From contig NZ_CP101323.1 of assembly GCF_024300825.1 (NCBI RefSeq), forward strand, positions 310,001 to 374,000: a stretch of 64,000 nucleotides of DNA, in the 5' to 3' direction. A model generated the notes under the pieces. It had not been told where the DNA came from. It made no database searches and saw nothing but the letters and a program-made list of their open reading frames with translations. The stretch's first letter is position 1. Every line of letters begins with the position of its first letter. The translations under genes were made by a program, and so were the position numbers. Of this stretch, positions 45,280-52,468 are shown piece after piece. Origin of the DNA: Natronomonas gomsonensis (GTDB taxonomy: Archaea; Halobacteriota; Halobacteria; Halobacteriales; Haloarculaceae).

Positions 45280-46027
45280 CGACTTACCCGACTTGGACCG
45301 TGAGGAGTTGCTTCGCCGGCTCCCAGAACTACAGAAAATCGAGGACGAAAAACTGAGAGAACAGGTCATCAATATATTTTTGGAACATTGCCCGTCGTAT
45401 TTCTGGCAGTGTCCGGCCTCTTCCTCCGGCAAACATCATCCGCCGGATACCCGAGGCAGACACGGACTTTGGCTCCACAGCGTTCGAGCGTTCCATGCTT
45501 TCGAGGATTTGGCCCGTACTGATGTAGAGATGGGACTGATCAACGAGAAGGAATTGGACTATGGCCGTGCTGGAATCCTTCTCCACGACATCTTCAAGCA
45601 AGGTCACGAACCGCGTGACGAACAACATACTCGGGAGAACCATGATAGGATTGCTGCCCGATATCTTGGTCGGAAGACTGACCTGCCGGACAAAGTACTT
45701 GGATTGATAGACAGCCACAACGGGGCTTGGTATGAGGGAAAGAATCCGGAGAACGAGTTAGAACGCCTGCACCACCGGGCGGACTACATAGTGTCACGAA
45801 AAAGATGTCACTACGAGATCCCGGATCCGTGTGAGGAACTGCAGGAAGTCATCCAGGGGCGGAAGACCGACGAAGAAGAGGAGATATTGGAAAGGCTTGC
45901 TTCACTTCAGGAAGCGTCGAAGGCTATTGATTTCGTCGAAGAGTTCACTCTTCCCGGTCGAGGAAAGGTTCCGTCATACAGCCTATCTAAGATTGTAGAC
46001 TACATCGCCAACGGAGGGGAACAGTAA
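45272..46027 (+). CDS. HD-domain hydrolase
   Basis: 251 aa from TTG 45272 (GGTGAA 7 nt upstream). Metal-site residues: His in 'GLWLHSVRAFHAF', 'LLHDIFKQG' supplying HD, 'HTRENHDRIAARYLG', and the late Asp in 'LHHRADYIVSRKR'. The layout (H...HD...H...D with extra His) resembles HD proteins acting on nucleotides or as RNA phosphohydrolases rather than the chromosomal HD gene at 49-714. Heads a co-directional series of soluble proteins. Confidence 0.8.
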   Translation: MTDDLPDLDREELLRRLPELQKIEDEKLREQVINIFLEHCPSYFWQCPASSSGKHHPPDTRGRHGLWLHSVRAFHAFEDLARTDVEMGLINEKELDYGRAGILLHDIFKQGHEPRDEQHTRENHDRIAARYLGRKTDLPDKVLGLIDSHNGAWYEGKNPENELERLHHRADYIVSRKRCHYEIPDPCEELQEVIQGRKTDEEEEILERLASLQEASKAIDFVEEFTLPGRGKVPSYSLSKIVDYIANGGEQ

Positions 46028-46878
46028 TCGAAATCAGAGATACAAGCCTCGAGGCCTACAACCAGCTGAAAAGGGACGAGAAGATCTCGGAGCGTTATGA
46101 CTTCGCCTACAAGAAGATGCTCGAGTTCTACCGAGAGAAAGGATACTGGCCTACTGCGAAAGAAATGGATATCTATGTTCGTATAGAGAAAGAGTACGGC
46201 CCGGCGATCTACAACGGCGGTAACTACCTGAAGCCTCGTTACAGCGAACTACTTCCTCGCTCAGACAAAGGCCCAGATCTTGTGGAGTACGAAGAGAAGA
46301 GGGAGCAAAAATACTGTAAAAAGGCTGTGCATGGCGATGTGGACGATATCCCGGAAGACAAATTCGATGACATGGATGGAAATAAAATGCCTCAAGCGCA
46401 CTCTGTGAAGCCCTTAGAAGAAAACGCTGAACAGGAGGTTGAAGAGCTAGGTTCGGATGATGAGGAGAACGAGTCTGATGATTCTGTGATAGTCCCTGAA
46501 GAGGAGTTAGAAGGCTCCGATGAAGTAGAAGAGGAGGAAGATGAGGAAGAGGACCAGGAGTTAGATACTGGTGACGTGATCTTCGGCGGTGAAGACGACG
46601 TCGACGAAGAAGAATCCACCAGTCATGACGACGAGGAGGACTCCGGTGAGGAAGACGGCGGACAGGATTCGATATCGATAGACGGCACTGAGTACACGGA
46701 GAAAGAGGATGGTCTCTGGGTCAGTGAGGACGGCGAGGACTATGTTTTCCCACCAGGCAAGGATGAAGATGATTACGACCTCGACGAGTACGGAGACGAT
46801 TCAGAACCAGATAAGACAGCTGGGCAAGATGGCAGCGAGGAAAAGGAACAAAAAGAGGCCTCACTCAACCAATACTGA
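46027..46878 (+). CDS. acidic protein with N-terminal helical domain, probable ATC start
   Basis: About 283 aa. The frame between an in-frame TAA (45988) and the first ATG (46117) contains no ATG, GTG or TTG, yet reads as coding ('EIRDTSLEAYNQLKRDEKISERYDFAYKKM'); ATC 46027 lies 6 nt after GGAGGGGA. Residues 1-85 look like a small helix-turn-helix-type domain ('YREKGYWPTAKEMDIYVRIEKEYGP'); the rest is an extremely acidic, disordered tail. DNA mimicry or histone-like interaction is conceivable. Confidence 0.55.
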   Translation: MEIRDTSLEAYNQLKRDEKISERYDFAYKKMLEFYREKGYWPTAKEMDIYVRIEKEYGPAIYNGGNYLKPRYSELLPRSDKGPDLVEYEEKREQKYCKKAVHGDVDDIPEDKFDDMDGNKMPQAHSVKPLEENAEQEVEELGSDDEENESDDSVIVPEEELEGSDEVEEEEDEEEDQELDTGDVIFGGEDDVDEEESTSHDDEEDSGEEDGGQDSISIDGTEYTEKEDGLWVSEDGEDYVFPPGKDEDDYDLDEYGDDSEPDKTAGQDGSEEKEQKEASLNQY

Positions 46879-46891
46879 AGGTGAACACATA

Positions 46892-46969
46892 ATTTCATTC
46901 CACGTAGAACATCCAGATCGACTGGGAAACGCTAAAATCTGTACAGAAGAAGGTAAAGGTGCGTTCTGA
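46892..46969 (+). CDS. possible 25-residue microprotein with ATT start
   Basis: GGTGAA right after the preceding stop is followed after 6 nt by ATT, then 24 sense codons (SFHVEHPDRLGNAKICTEEG...) and TGA at 46967-46969; the next gene starts 3 nt later. Its position and ribosome-binding site match those of the other ATT-start genes, but the length makes it uncertain. Confidence 0.3.
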   Translation: MSFHVEHPDRLGNAKICTEEGKGAF

Positions 46970-46971
46970 CT

Positions 46972-47526
46972 TTGGAACAGGTTCTCGACGACTTCTACAT
47001 AGGAGAATCACAGAGTGCGAAGAAGCCGCAAGGAACGTTTCAGGTCTCGGGTATCCTCGATCTGTCGCAAGAGTATAGTGGACAACGACTGCATGAAACC
47101 CGTTACACGTACAGACCTCTGGACCAAGAGAGACTGGAATCCGTGAGGACTGGAGTAAGGGAAGCACTCGACATACTTGGAACAGATACAAAGGCCTTGG
47201 TCGTAGCTGAGGACGTGGAGGATGCTCTTCTCGTAGTGGCCGGAGCCTTGGCGATCCACTGTAACACCTCAGTCAGTGACGCAAAATACTTCCTAAAACA
47301 GCGATCTTCTATCTCAGAGGTAGAGACAGAGCTTCTTCGGAAAGTGGAGCAGGCCTGCCAACTCGTACTGGGCGAGTGCGTTCACTGCGGAAACCTGGTG
47401 CCGCCACATAGAAAGGCCTTCTACGGCGACAAGGTTTGTCATTCGGTCTGCGGTGCATGGTGCGCTGAAGCATCTGAAGAACCGGGAGAGTTCGAGCTGT
47501 GCAGAGGCAGCCAACTAAAGAGGTGA
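46972..47526 (+). CDS. dual-specificity-phosphatase-like pseudoenzyme with zinc finger
   Basis: 184 aa from TTG 46972. Residues 1-115 follow the dual-specificity phosphatase order: 'VLDDFYIGESQSAKK', 'VSGILDLSQEYSGQ', 'RYTYRPLDQERLES', then 'ALVVAEDVEDALLVVAGALA' where active enzymes have hVHCxxGxxRS. The catalytic Cys and Arg are absent, so it should be catalytically dead. The C-terminal 70 residues carry a zinc motif 'CVHCGNLVPPHR...CHSVCGAWC'. It may bind phosphoproteins or nucleotides. Confidence 0.5.
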   Translation: MEQVLDDFYIGESQSAKKPQGTFQVSGILDLSQEYSGQRLHETRYTYRPLDQERLESVRTGVREALDILGTDTKALVVAEDVEDALLVVAGALAIHCNTSVSDAKYFLKQRSSISEVETELLRKVEQACQLVLGECVHCGNLVPPHRKAFYGDKVCHSVCGAWCAEASEEPGEFELCRGSQLKR

Positions 47527-47533
47527 TATCGAA

Positions 47534-48298
47534 GTGAAAGATGTCCTGGTCCAAGAAAGCCGCGAGGATATCAAGGGCAAGTTGGCACCGAATTTTGACG
47601 GCCGGTTCTGCTACTTCAGAGGTCTCGACGGAAAACCTGAGAGGACGAAGCCTGGTAAGAAGATCTTGTATTCTACTGGTCAACGAGTCATAGCAGAATC
47701 TACTATCATCGAGGTTGAAGAGGACTATCTCCGTTTTGACCCGTTGACTCCGGTTTCCAGGCCGAACCCGGCAAGTCCAAAGGCGAAAGGCCTCAGATAC
47801 GTCGACGCTGGCGACTGCGGGAAATACGATATCAAGATCATGGGTATCGAGCACAGCTACAGGAATACTCACAAACTGGTCCGTGGCATCCTCGAAAAAA
47901 GGCCTCAGGCCAGGAACGACCGAGATCTTCTCAAACACATCATCTGGACCAAGGCCCAAGACTTGGATCTCAATGACTCCAGTGAGTTCCAGGAACGAAT
48001 CGAACCGGGGTATATCCACAATGTTGCCAATCAGATCCAGCTGCAGAACTGTGCCTACCCACCTACCGACCCAGAAACCTTGAGGTCGATGTTCAAGCAT
48101 TCGAGTAAAGTTAACCGGCACTTCCAAGACTTCGAGGATTACGTGACTTCGGCAGTACAGTTCTACGACAGAGAAGATATGGGTGGTGTGGCGAAGAAGA
48201 TCAACTCTGCTTTTTCCTTTTCCAGCTCCAGTTCTTTCTCGGATTCAGCAGGTATCGATATGGAGGAAGTGAAAGAGAAAATAAGGCAAACGGTCTGA
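47534..48298 (+). CDS. unknown protein with possible PUA/ASCH-like N-terminal domain
   Basis: 254 aa from GTG 47534, GAGGTGAT 6 nt upstream. Residues 20-85 ('FCYFRGLDGKPERTKPGKKILYSTGQRVIAESTIIEVEEDYLRFDPL') have the beta pattern of PUA/ASCH/EVE-type modified-nucleic-acid binders. The middle is helical ('YRNTHKLVRGILEKRPQARNDRDLLKHII'); the end is Ser/Phe-rich. Co-directional with the pseudo-phosphatase, 8 nt apart. Confidence 0.45.
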   Translation: MKDVLVQESREDIKGKLAPNFDGRFCYFRGLDGKPERTKPGKKILYSTGQRVIAESTIIEVEEDYLRFDPLTPVSRPNPASPKAKGLRYVDAGDCGKYDIKIMGIEHSYRNTHKLVRGILEKRPQARNDRDLLKHIIWTKAQDLDLNDSSEFQERIEPGYIHNVANQIQLQNCAYPPTDPETLRSMFKHSSKVNRHFQDFEDYVTSAVQFYDREDMGGVAKKINSAFSFSSSSSFSDSAGIDMEEVKEKIRQTV

Positions 48299-48424
48299 CC
48301 GGATTTCTGCCTTACTTACCCTACCCCTTTCTTGACGGAGACCCTGTTCGATGCACCAAACCAGGTCACGCGGATCGGAAGACGCAGAATAGTTAGTTTT
48401 CCAGTCACAATTTCAACTATCTAG

Positions 48425-48757
48425 ATGCCCGGTAGCTATGATTTCGATAGAACTGTAGAGTTCAATCCAAGGAAGGAGGAGTACCGCACCAGCATTCACC
48501 AAGAAGGAGAGGAGAAGGTGAGCATGGCCGTCATCGAAACCGTGGCCACAGTCAAAGAAGTAGATCCACTGGAGCTGGAAAAGCTGGATCAAAGTGTTGA
48601 CCCAGAATCCTTGGAAGCCATATTCGAGGATCGAGATGCAACAGGACGTAGAGAAGGCCTCGTCCGGTTCCATTTCGAAGGCTTCCAAGTGGATGTAGAC
48701 TACAACAAGGGAGAGATCCGTCTTCAACCAGGCAGTGAAGTTACTGGCTCCTCGTAG
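48425..48757 (+). CDS. stand-alone HalOD1-like domain protein
   Basis: 110 aa. 'VSMAVIETVATVKEVDPLELEKLDQSVDPESLEAIFEDRDATGRREGLVRFHFEGFQVDVD' matches the haloarchaeal HalOD1 output-domain pattern (paired 'VDP' and 'IDPESLE.IF' motifs). Such domains end signalling proteins or stand alone; ligand unknown. Points to a haloarchaeal gene pool for the element. Its 3' end overlaps the convergent zinc gene. Confidence 0.75.
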   Translation: MPGSYDFDRTVEFNPRKEEYRTSIHQEGEEKVSMAVIETVATVKEVDPLELEKLDQSVDPESLEAIFEDRDATGRREGLVRFHFEGFQVDVDYNKGEIRLQPGSEVTGSS

Positions 48758-49035
48758 TCCTTGGTTCCGCACCAACGGCAGTTATCTAGTTCGCAGTCTT
48801 CCATGATCAGGGCGTCACAGTTGTCGCAGTGATCTGCTTCCTCGTCGAGCCTGTCATGGTTCTCCGGGATATCTTCATCTGGAATGACTGTGGTGACTGT
48901 ATTGTCTTCGGAGACGAGGAAAACTGCTCCTATGTCTTGGTTCCAGAGGCCTCGGTTGTATCCGCCGGAGAGGTTCACACGGACACTGTTATCGATGTGT
49001 TCCTGGTTCAGATCTTTAGAAGGTTGGATACGCAT
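48724..49035 (-). CDS. small zinc-ribbon protein
   Basis: 103 aa. N-terminal beta-rich part ('VRVNLSGGYNRGLWNQDIGAVFLVSEDNTVTTVI') then a C-terminal ribbon 'HCDNCDALIMEDCELDNCRWCG'. Convergent with the HalOD1 gene and overlapping it by 34 nt. Unknown role. Confidence 0.6.
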   Translation of the reverse strand: MRIQPSKDLNQEHIDNSVRVNLSGGYNRGLWNQDIGAVFLVSEDNTVTTVIPDEDIPENHDRLDEEADHCDNCDALIMEDCELDNCRWCGTKDYEEPVTSLPG

Positions 49036-49391
49036 CGTCCAGCGCAGCTTGACATGCTCCGTGATTCTGTAGTCTGTGCCGTTCTTAGTGACGTATTCGA
49101 TCGGTTATCAAGCCTTACTTTATATTGTATATTTATCAGAACTTGTTTTTATGTTTTAGCACTAAAACGGCAAGGAAGCTCCACCGTTCACGGTGGAGAG
49201 GATGTCACTCAAGACGGAGACTTCCAGAACTGGTTGAACAACACTCAAGGCGACGCAGAATGCAGCCTATTGAAGACAGAGTACGAGAATACATGTTCTA
49301 ATTCTCCACAGGATGCTCCCAGCGTAAAAGACGAAGCACAGTCAGAGTCTTGTGATTGGCCACAGACAGTTCCAAGTTGTGCAAGTGTTAA
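49036..49391. other. intergenic with insertion-element end and a gene remnant
   Basis: No intact gene. At 49153-49168 is the palindrome GTTTTAGCACTAAAAC, followed by the hairpin CTCCACCG-TTCA-CGGTGGAG (49179-49198) and GAGGATGTCAC, the arrangement of IS200/IS605-type right ends. Downstream a plus frame without start runs to TAA at 49393-49395 ('DFQNWLNNTQGDAECSLL...SCDWPQTVPSC'), looking like the C-terminal remnant of a secreted Cys-containing protein. Confidence 0.45.
49179..49198 (+). repeat. hairpin of probable IS200/IS605 right-end remnant
   Basis: Perfect 8-bp stem with a 4-base loop, followed by GGATGTCAC. No tnpA or tnpB is adjacent, so only an end would remain. Confidence 0.4.
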
Positions 49392-50414
49392 TTAAATCCT
49401 AGATTCAGAAACTCTTAGCCACGAAGTAGTCCCCAATTCACTAATATCATAGTCTCCTCCTTGAGCAGTTACTACCTTATTATTTAGTTCCAGATTTGAG
49501 TACCCATGTCTCACGTCATTATTTTCTAGAAATGTAAGAGCATTATCAGCAGCCTGTGCCTCATTGAAAGACCATGCGCCATTCTTTAGTCCTTCCTCAA
49601 AGTCCACTGAAGACATCCCAATTTCTGGTTGATAGGAGCTCGTACCTGTTGACGGCATCAAAGCATACCCCGGTCTTTTCATAATACTCAAACTGTCCTG
49701 AACATCTAACTCTTCAAGACCTCTTTGCGTTACCTCAGGAAGTTCATACCTATTATCATTGGTTTCCTCAAGTACTCTGAACATGAGATCTCTCTCCCGA
49801 GATGTCGAAGTCGTATCTCCTCCTAGAACTACAACGTGCCTATCATCTCCAACAGCATGAAAACCATCTTCTCCAGCGTATACCTCAAAATCCCCTCTCT
49901 CATGCTGCATTGTATACCCTGAATCCTCTAACTGCTGTACAATATCCTCCTCAGAAACATTATTCGGTAACTGATCTACTTTGAATCTTGAAAGCCAAGG
50001 ATCAGCAGCATGCTGAATATAAGTCTCAGGAATATCTGTATGATAAAAATCGAAGACTTCATATCTTTCATCAGCACCTATATCATCCGCCAAAGTAGTA
50101 TCGTGAATTTCAGAAACCTTTGATGGACTATAGGCTACAGCCTGCAGATATTCTCCCTGGTCATCAGGGAATATCATCCATTCTGTGGCCATATCGACAG
50201 GATTGGCATGTTCGGATTCGGGTAGACTGTAGTCAGGTTCGGGCTCGGCAGTCTCTTCTGGAGTAGTATCCACATCAGAGTTGTTTTCCTCATCAGGCTC
50301 ATCTGAACCGTCAGAGCCATTTCCTCCAGCACATCCTGCAAGGCCTGTTGCTAGAGCTGCTGCACCTGTTTGAAGCAAGTATCTGCGTGGGACTTGGCTG
50401 CTATCTGAAGTCAT
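49392..50414 (-). CDS. Tat-exported lipoprotein, unknown
   Basis: 340 aa. Twin-arginine lipoprotein signal: 'RRYLLQTGAAALATGLAGC' with the lipobox Cys near residue 28, then an acidic Ser/Asp/Glu linker typical of haloarchaeal surface lipoproteins. The globular part (about 75-335) contains a repeated small alpha/beta unit ('ERYEVFDFYHTDIPETYIQ', 'SGYTMQHERGDFEVYAGED') with no recognised family. Its AT-richness exceeds that of its neighbours. Confidence 0.7.
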   Translation of the reverse strand: MTSDSSQVPRRYLLQTGAAALATGLAGCAGGNGSDGSDEPDEENNSDVDTTPEETAEPEPDYSLPESEHANPVDMATEWMIFPDDQGEYLQAVAYSPSKVSEIHDTTLADDIGADERYEVFDFYHTDIPETYIQHAADPWLSRFKVDQLPNNVSEEDIVQQLEDSGYTMQHERGDFEVYAGEDGFHAVGDDRHVVVLGGDTTSTSRERDLMFRVLEETNDNRYELPEVTQRGLEELDVQDSLSIMKRPGYALMPSTGTSSYQPEIGMSSVDFEEGLKNGAWSFNEAQAADNALTFLENNDVRHGYSNLELNNKVVTAQGGDYDISELGTTSWLRVSESRI

Positions 50415-50514
50415 TTACCCGGTATTTGTTGAGCAGTGGCACAAAAAAGAGTTGGAGTGGGTTTTGGCAGAGTTTTTCTGACACCGGGTTTGACTGTCTG
50501 AAGCAGATACAAAC

Positions 50515-50820
50515 ATGATAGTGCTGCACGCTTCTTTCCCGATCCAAGGGGAGAAACTGGACGAGGCGTTGGAGTTGGCGGACAACCTCGTCGACGAGTC
50601 GAACCAAGAACCGGGCATGATCGACTATCGGGCAACACAGGATATCCAGGACGAAACCGTGATTCGCTTCTTCGAGCAGTACGAGGACGGTGAGGCCTTC
50701 GAATCACACACTCAGACAGATCACTTCCAGGAGTTCGAGGAAGAATTGGGAGATCTCTTGGCTGGTGAACCTGAGATCCTCCGGTTCGATGTAGCTGAGG
50801 CCTCGGAACTGGAACTGTAG
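50515..50820 (+). CDS. antibiotic biosynthesis monooxygenase (ABM) domain protein
   Basis: 101 aa ferredoxin-like ABM fold: 'VLHASFPIQGEKLDEALELADNLVDESNQEPGMIDYRATQDIQDETVIRFFEQYEDGEAFESHTQTDHFQEFEEEL' fits the YgiN/quinol-monooxygenase type. Small soluble enzyme or heme/quinone-binding protein. Probably cargo acquired from a haloarchaeon. Confidence 0.85.
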   Translation: MIVLHASFPIQGEKLDEALELADNLVDESNQEPGMIDYRATQDIQDETVIRFFEQYEDGEAFESHTQTDHFQEFEEELGDLLAGEPEILRFDVAEASELEL

Positions 50821-50869
50821 AACAGTCTATTGCGAACTATTTTACCGACTTAATTGGTAACTATGTTGC

Positions 50870-51145
50870 ATGGGAGACGATTCGGGCTCAGAGAATAGTT
50901 CTAGCAGTGATTCCAGCGGGAAGGACTCTGCAGAGCTTTCTGGCGAGAAAAATCCGCGAGCAAACGCTGCACAGAAGGACAGCAGTAGTTCTCAGGAGGT
51001 AAAGAAGAGCGGAAGTAAGGAGTCTTCTGGCGACTCAGCACCCAGTGCAGACGGAGAAAGCATTCCACGCAGTGTCCGTCAATCGAGCAGTTCTGACGGG
51101 TCAAATAGTTCTGACAGCGATTCCGGTTCTGACAGCTCTGAGTAG
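50870..51145 (+). CDS. serine-rich low-complexity protein
   Basis: 91 aa, about half Ser plus Asp, Glu, Gly and Lys, with no hydrophobic core. Intrinsically disordered; the halophile-like acidic-serine composition suggests a flexible linker or a translated repeat region. Directly upstream of the rhomboid fusion gene. Confidence 0.4.
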   Translation: MGDDSGSENSSSSDSSGKDSAELSGEKNPRANAAQKDSSSSQEVKKSGSKESSGDSAPSADGESIPRSVRQSSSSDGSNSSDSDSGSDSSE

Positions 51146-51157
51146 GCTACGGTATTC

Positions 51158-52468
51158 ATGGCTTTGCTTCCCAGCGACATCATCTTCTACGTCGTTCTGA
51201 TTGCTCCGGGGTTCGTGGCCGTGATGACTGCCGTGAGTCTGGCAGCTATTGAAGACGAGATCTCTCAGCCGGTTCTACTGATTTGGAGCCTGGTATCCAG
51301 CGTCATCATTGACTCTCTGTTTCTCGAAGCCTATCAGGTTCTTGAAGGCCCGATTGAGTCATTTGATGTACTTCGCACCCTCTTCTTCACACCTTCTTTC
51401 CGGGCTGACCTGATCTTGTTGATCCTGTTTTTCTCGGTCGTCGTGGGCATCGTGTACGCTGTGGGGATTTTGGCAGATCTTCCGGGGCGGCTTCGACGCG
51501 GGATCCAGTCAACGGCGCATATCAAGTACAATCCTCGTCAGCCTTGGGAGAACTTCATGAAGGGCGCACGGTCAATCCGCATCAAGACAAGCGATGACGA
51601 GCTGTATACGGGGGATGTTGTCGAATGGAGTCGTGCTGGTAAGCCGAAGGAAGTGAGGGTTGACCACCCCTACAGATACAGCTTGGAGGAAGAAGACTAC
51701 GAATGCGTTGGTGGAGATTCTATGCTGTTCTTGGAGGAAGATATCGACCGGGTGATGCTGCGGGAGGAAGACGACCGGCCTTCTATGATTCAACGTATCA
51801 GTTCGACGCTGGGCCTTTCTCCTGACGAAGGAAGTGGGGGTCTCGGTCTTTCCACATTGAGGGATGGATATGAGCAGTACAGGGAGGCGGATTCGACGAT
51901 TACCTACCTGTTGATGAGCTTGGTGGCGGCAGTCTTTCTAATTGAGATCTTGGTTACTGGTTTCCGAGGTCTTGGGAGTATCCAGGTCTTCGCTACCGGT
52001 GTCTTCGGTGTCTACCCGTGGATCGCATGGCCTCTTTCCCCGGTCCTCCACAAAGGTATCTTGCACTTTGCTGCGAGCCTTGTCGGCCTCCTGGTCGTAG
52101 GTGTTCCTATCGAGACGCACTGGAATTGGAAACGCTACACAGTCTTTCTCGTACTAACAGGGTACGCAACGATATTGGCTGGTGCAGCAGTCCTTGGATG
52201 GTTTTCTGACCAGCAGGTGGCTTTCTACGGGACGAGCGGGATTATCTACGCTCTGGCCGGGTATTCTCTTACGCATCTTCCTCGCAAACATGATGAATTG
52301 AGTTTGGTGGAGAAGTTCGCTGTTTTCATCGGTGTCGTCGCCCTGCTTTCAGTGCTTATCGATCCATTCACCGGGCCGTTCTTTGAACCTCGGTGGATCA
52401 ACGGAGGACATACCTCTGGCTTCCTGATTGGCGCTGTAATTGGTTGGTTTAGCGGGAACTGCTCTTAG
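51158..52468 (+). CDS. rhomboid-family intramembrane protease fused to a DUF6338-like membrane domain
   Basis: 436 aa. N-terminal half: three helices and a cytoplasmic domain resembling DUF6338 ('PGFVAVMTAVSLAA', 'SIRIKTSDDELYTGDVVEWSRAGKPKEVRV'). C-terminal half: six-helix rhomboid with 'FYGTSGIIYALAGY' supplying the catalytic Ser in GxSG and 'GGHTSGFLIGAVIGW' the catalytic His. Likely cuts membrane proteins near the outer face. ATG 51158. Confidence 0.8.
   Translation: MALLPSDIIFYVVLIAPGFVAVMTAVSLAAIEDEISQPVLLIWSLVSSVIIDSLFLEAYQVLEGPIESFDVLRTLFFTPSFRADLILLILFFSVVVGIVYAVGILADLPGRLRRGIQSTAHIKYNPRQPWENFMKGARSIRIKTSDDELYTGDVVEWSRAGKPKEVRVDHPYRYSLEEEDYECVGGDSMLFLEEDIDRVMLREEDDRPSMIQRISSTLGLSPDEGSGGLGLSTLRDGYEQYREADSTITYLLMSLVAAVFLIEILVTGFRGLGSIQVFATGVFGVYPWIAWPLSPVLHKGILHFAASLVGLLVVGVPIETHWNWKRYTVFLVLTGYATILAGAAVLGWFSDQQVAFYGTSGIIYALAGYSLTHLPRKHDELSLVEKFAVFIGVVALLSVLIDPFTGPFFEPRWINGGHTSGFLIGAVIGWFSGNCS

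Noticed and set aside
48829-49395. Plus-strand frame of 188 codons opposite the zinc-ribbon gene
   Set aside because: First half is the shadow of the minus-strand gene and the middle crosses an AT-rich, insertion-element-like stretch; only the last 70 codons look like protein, as a remnant.
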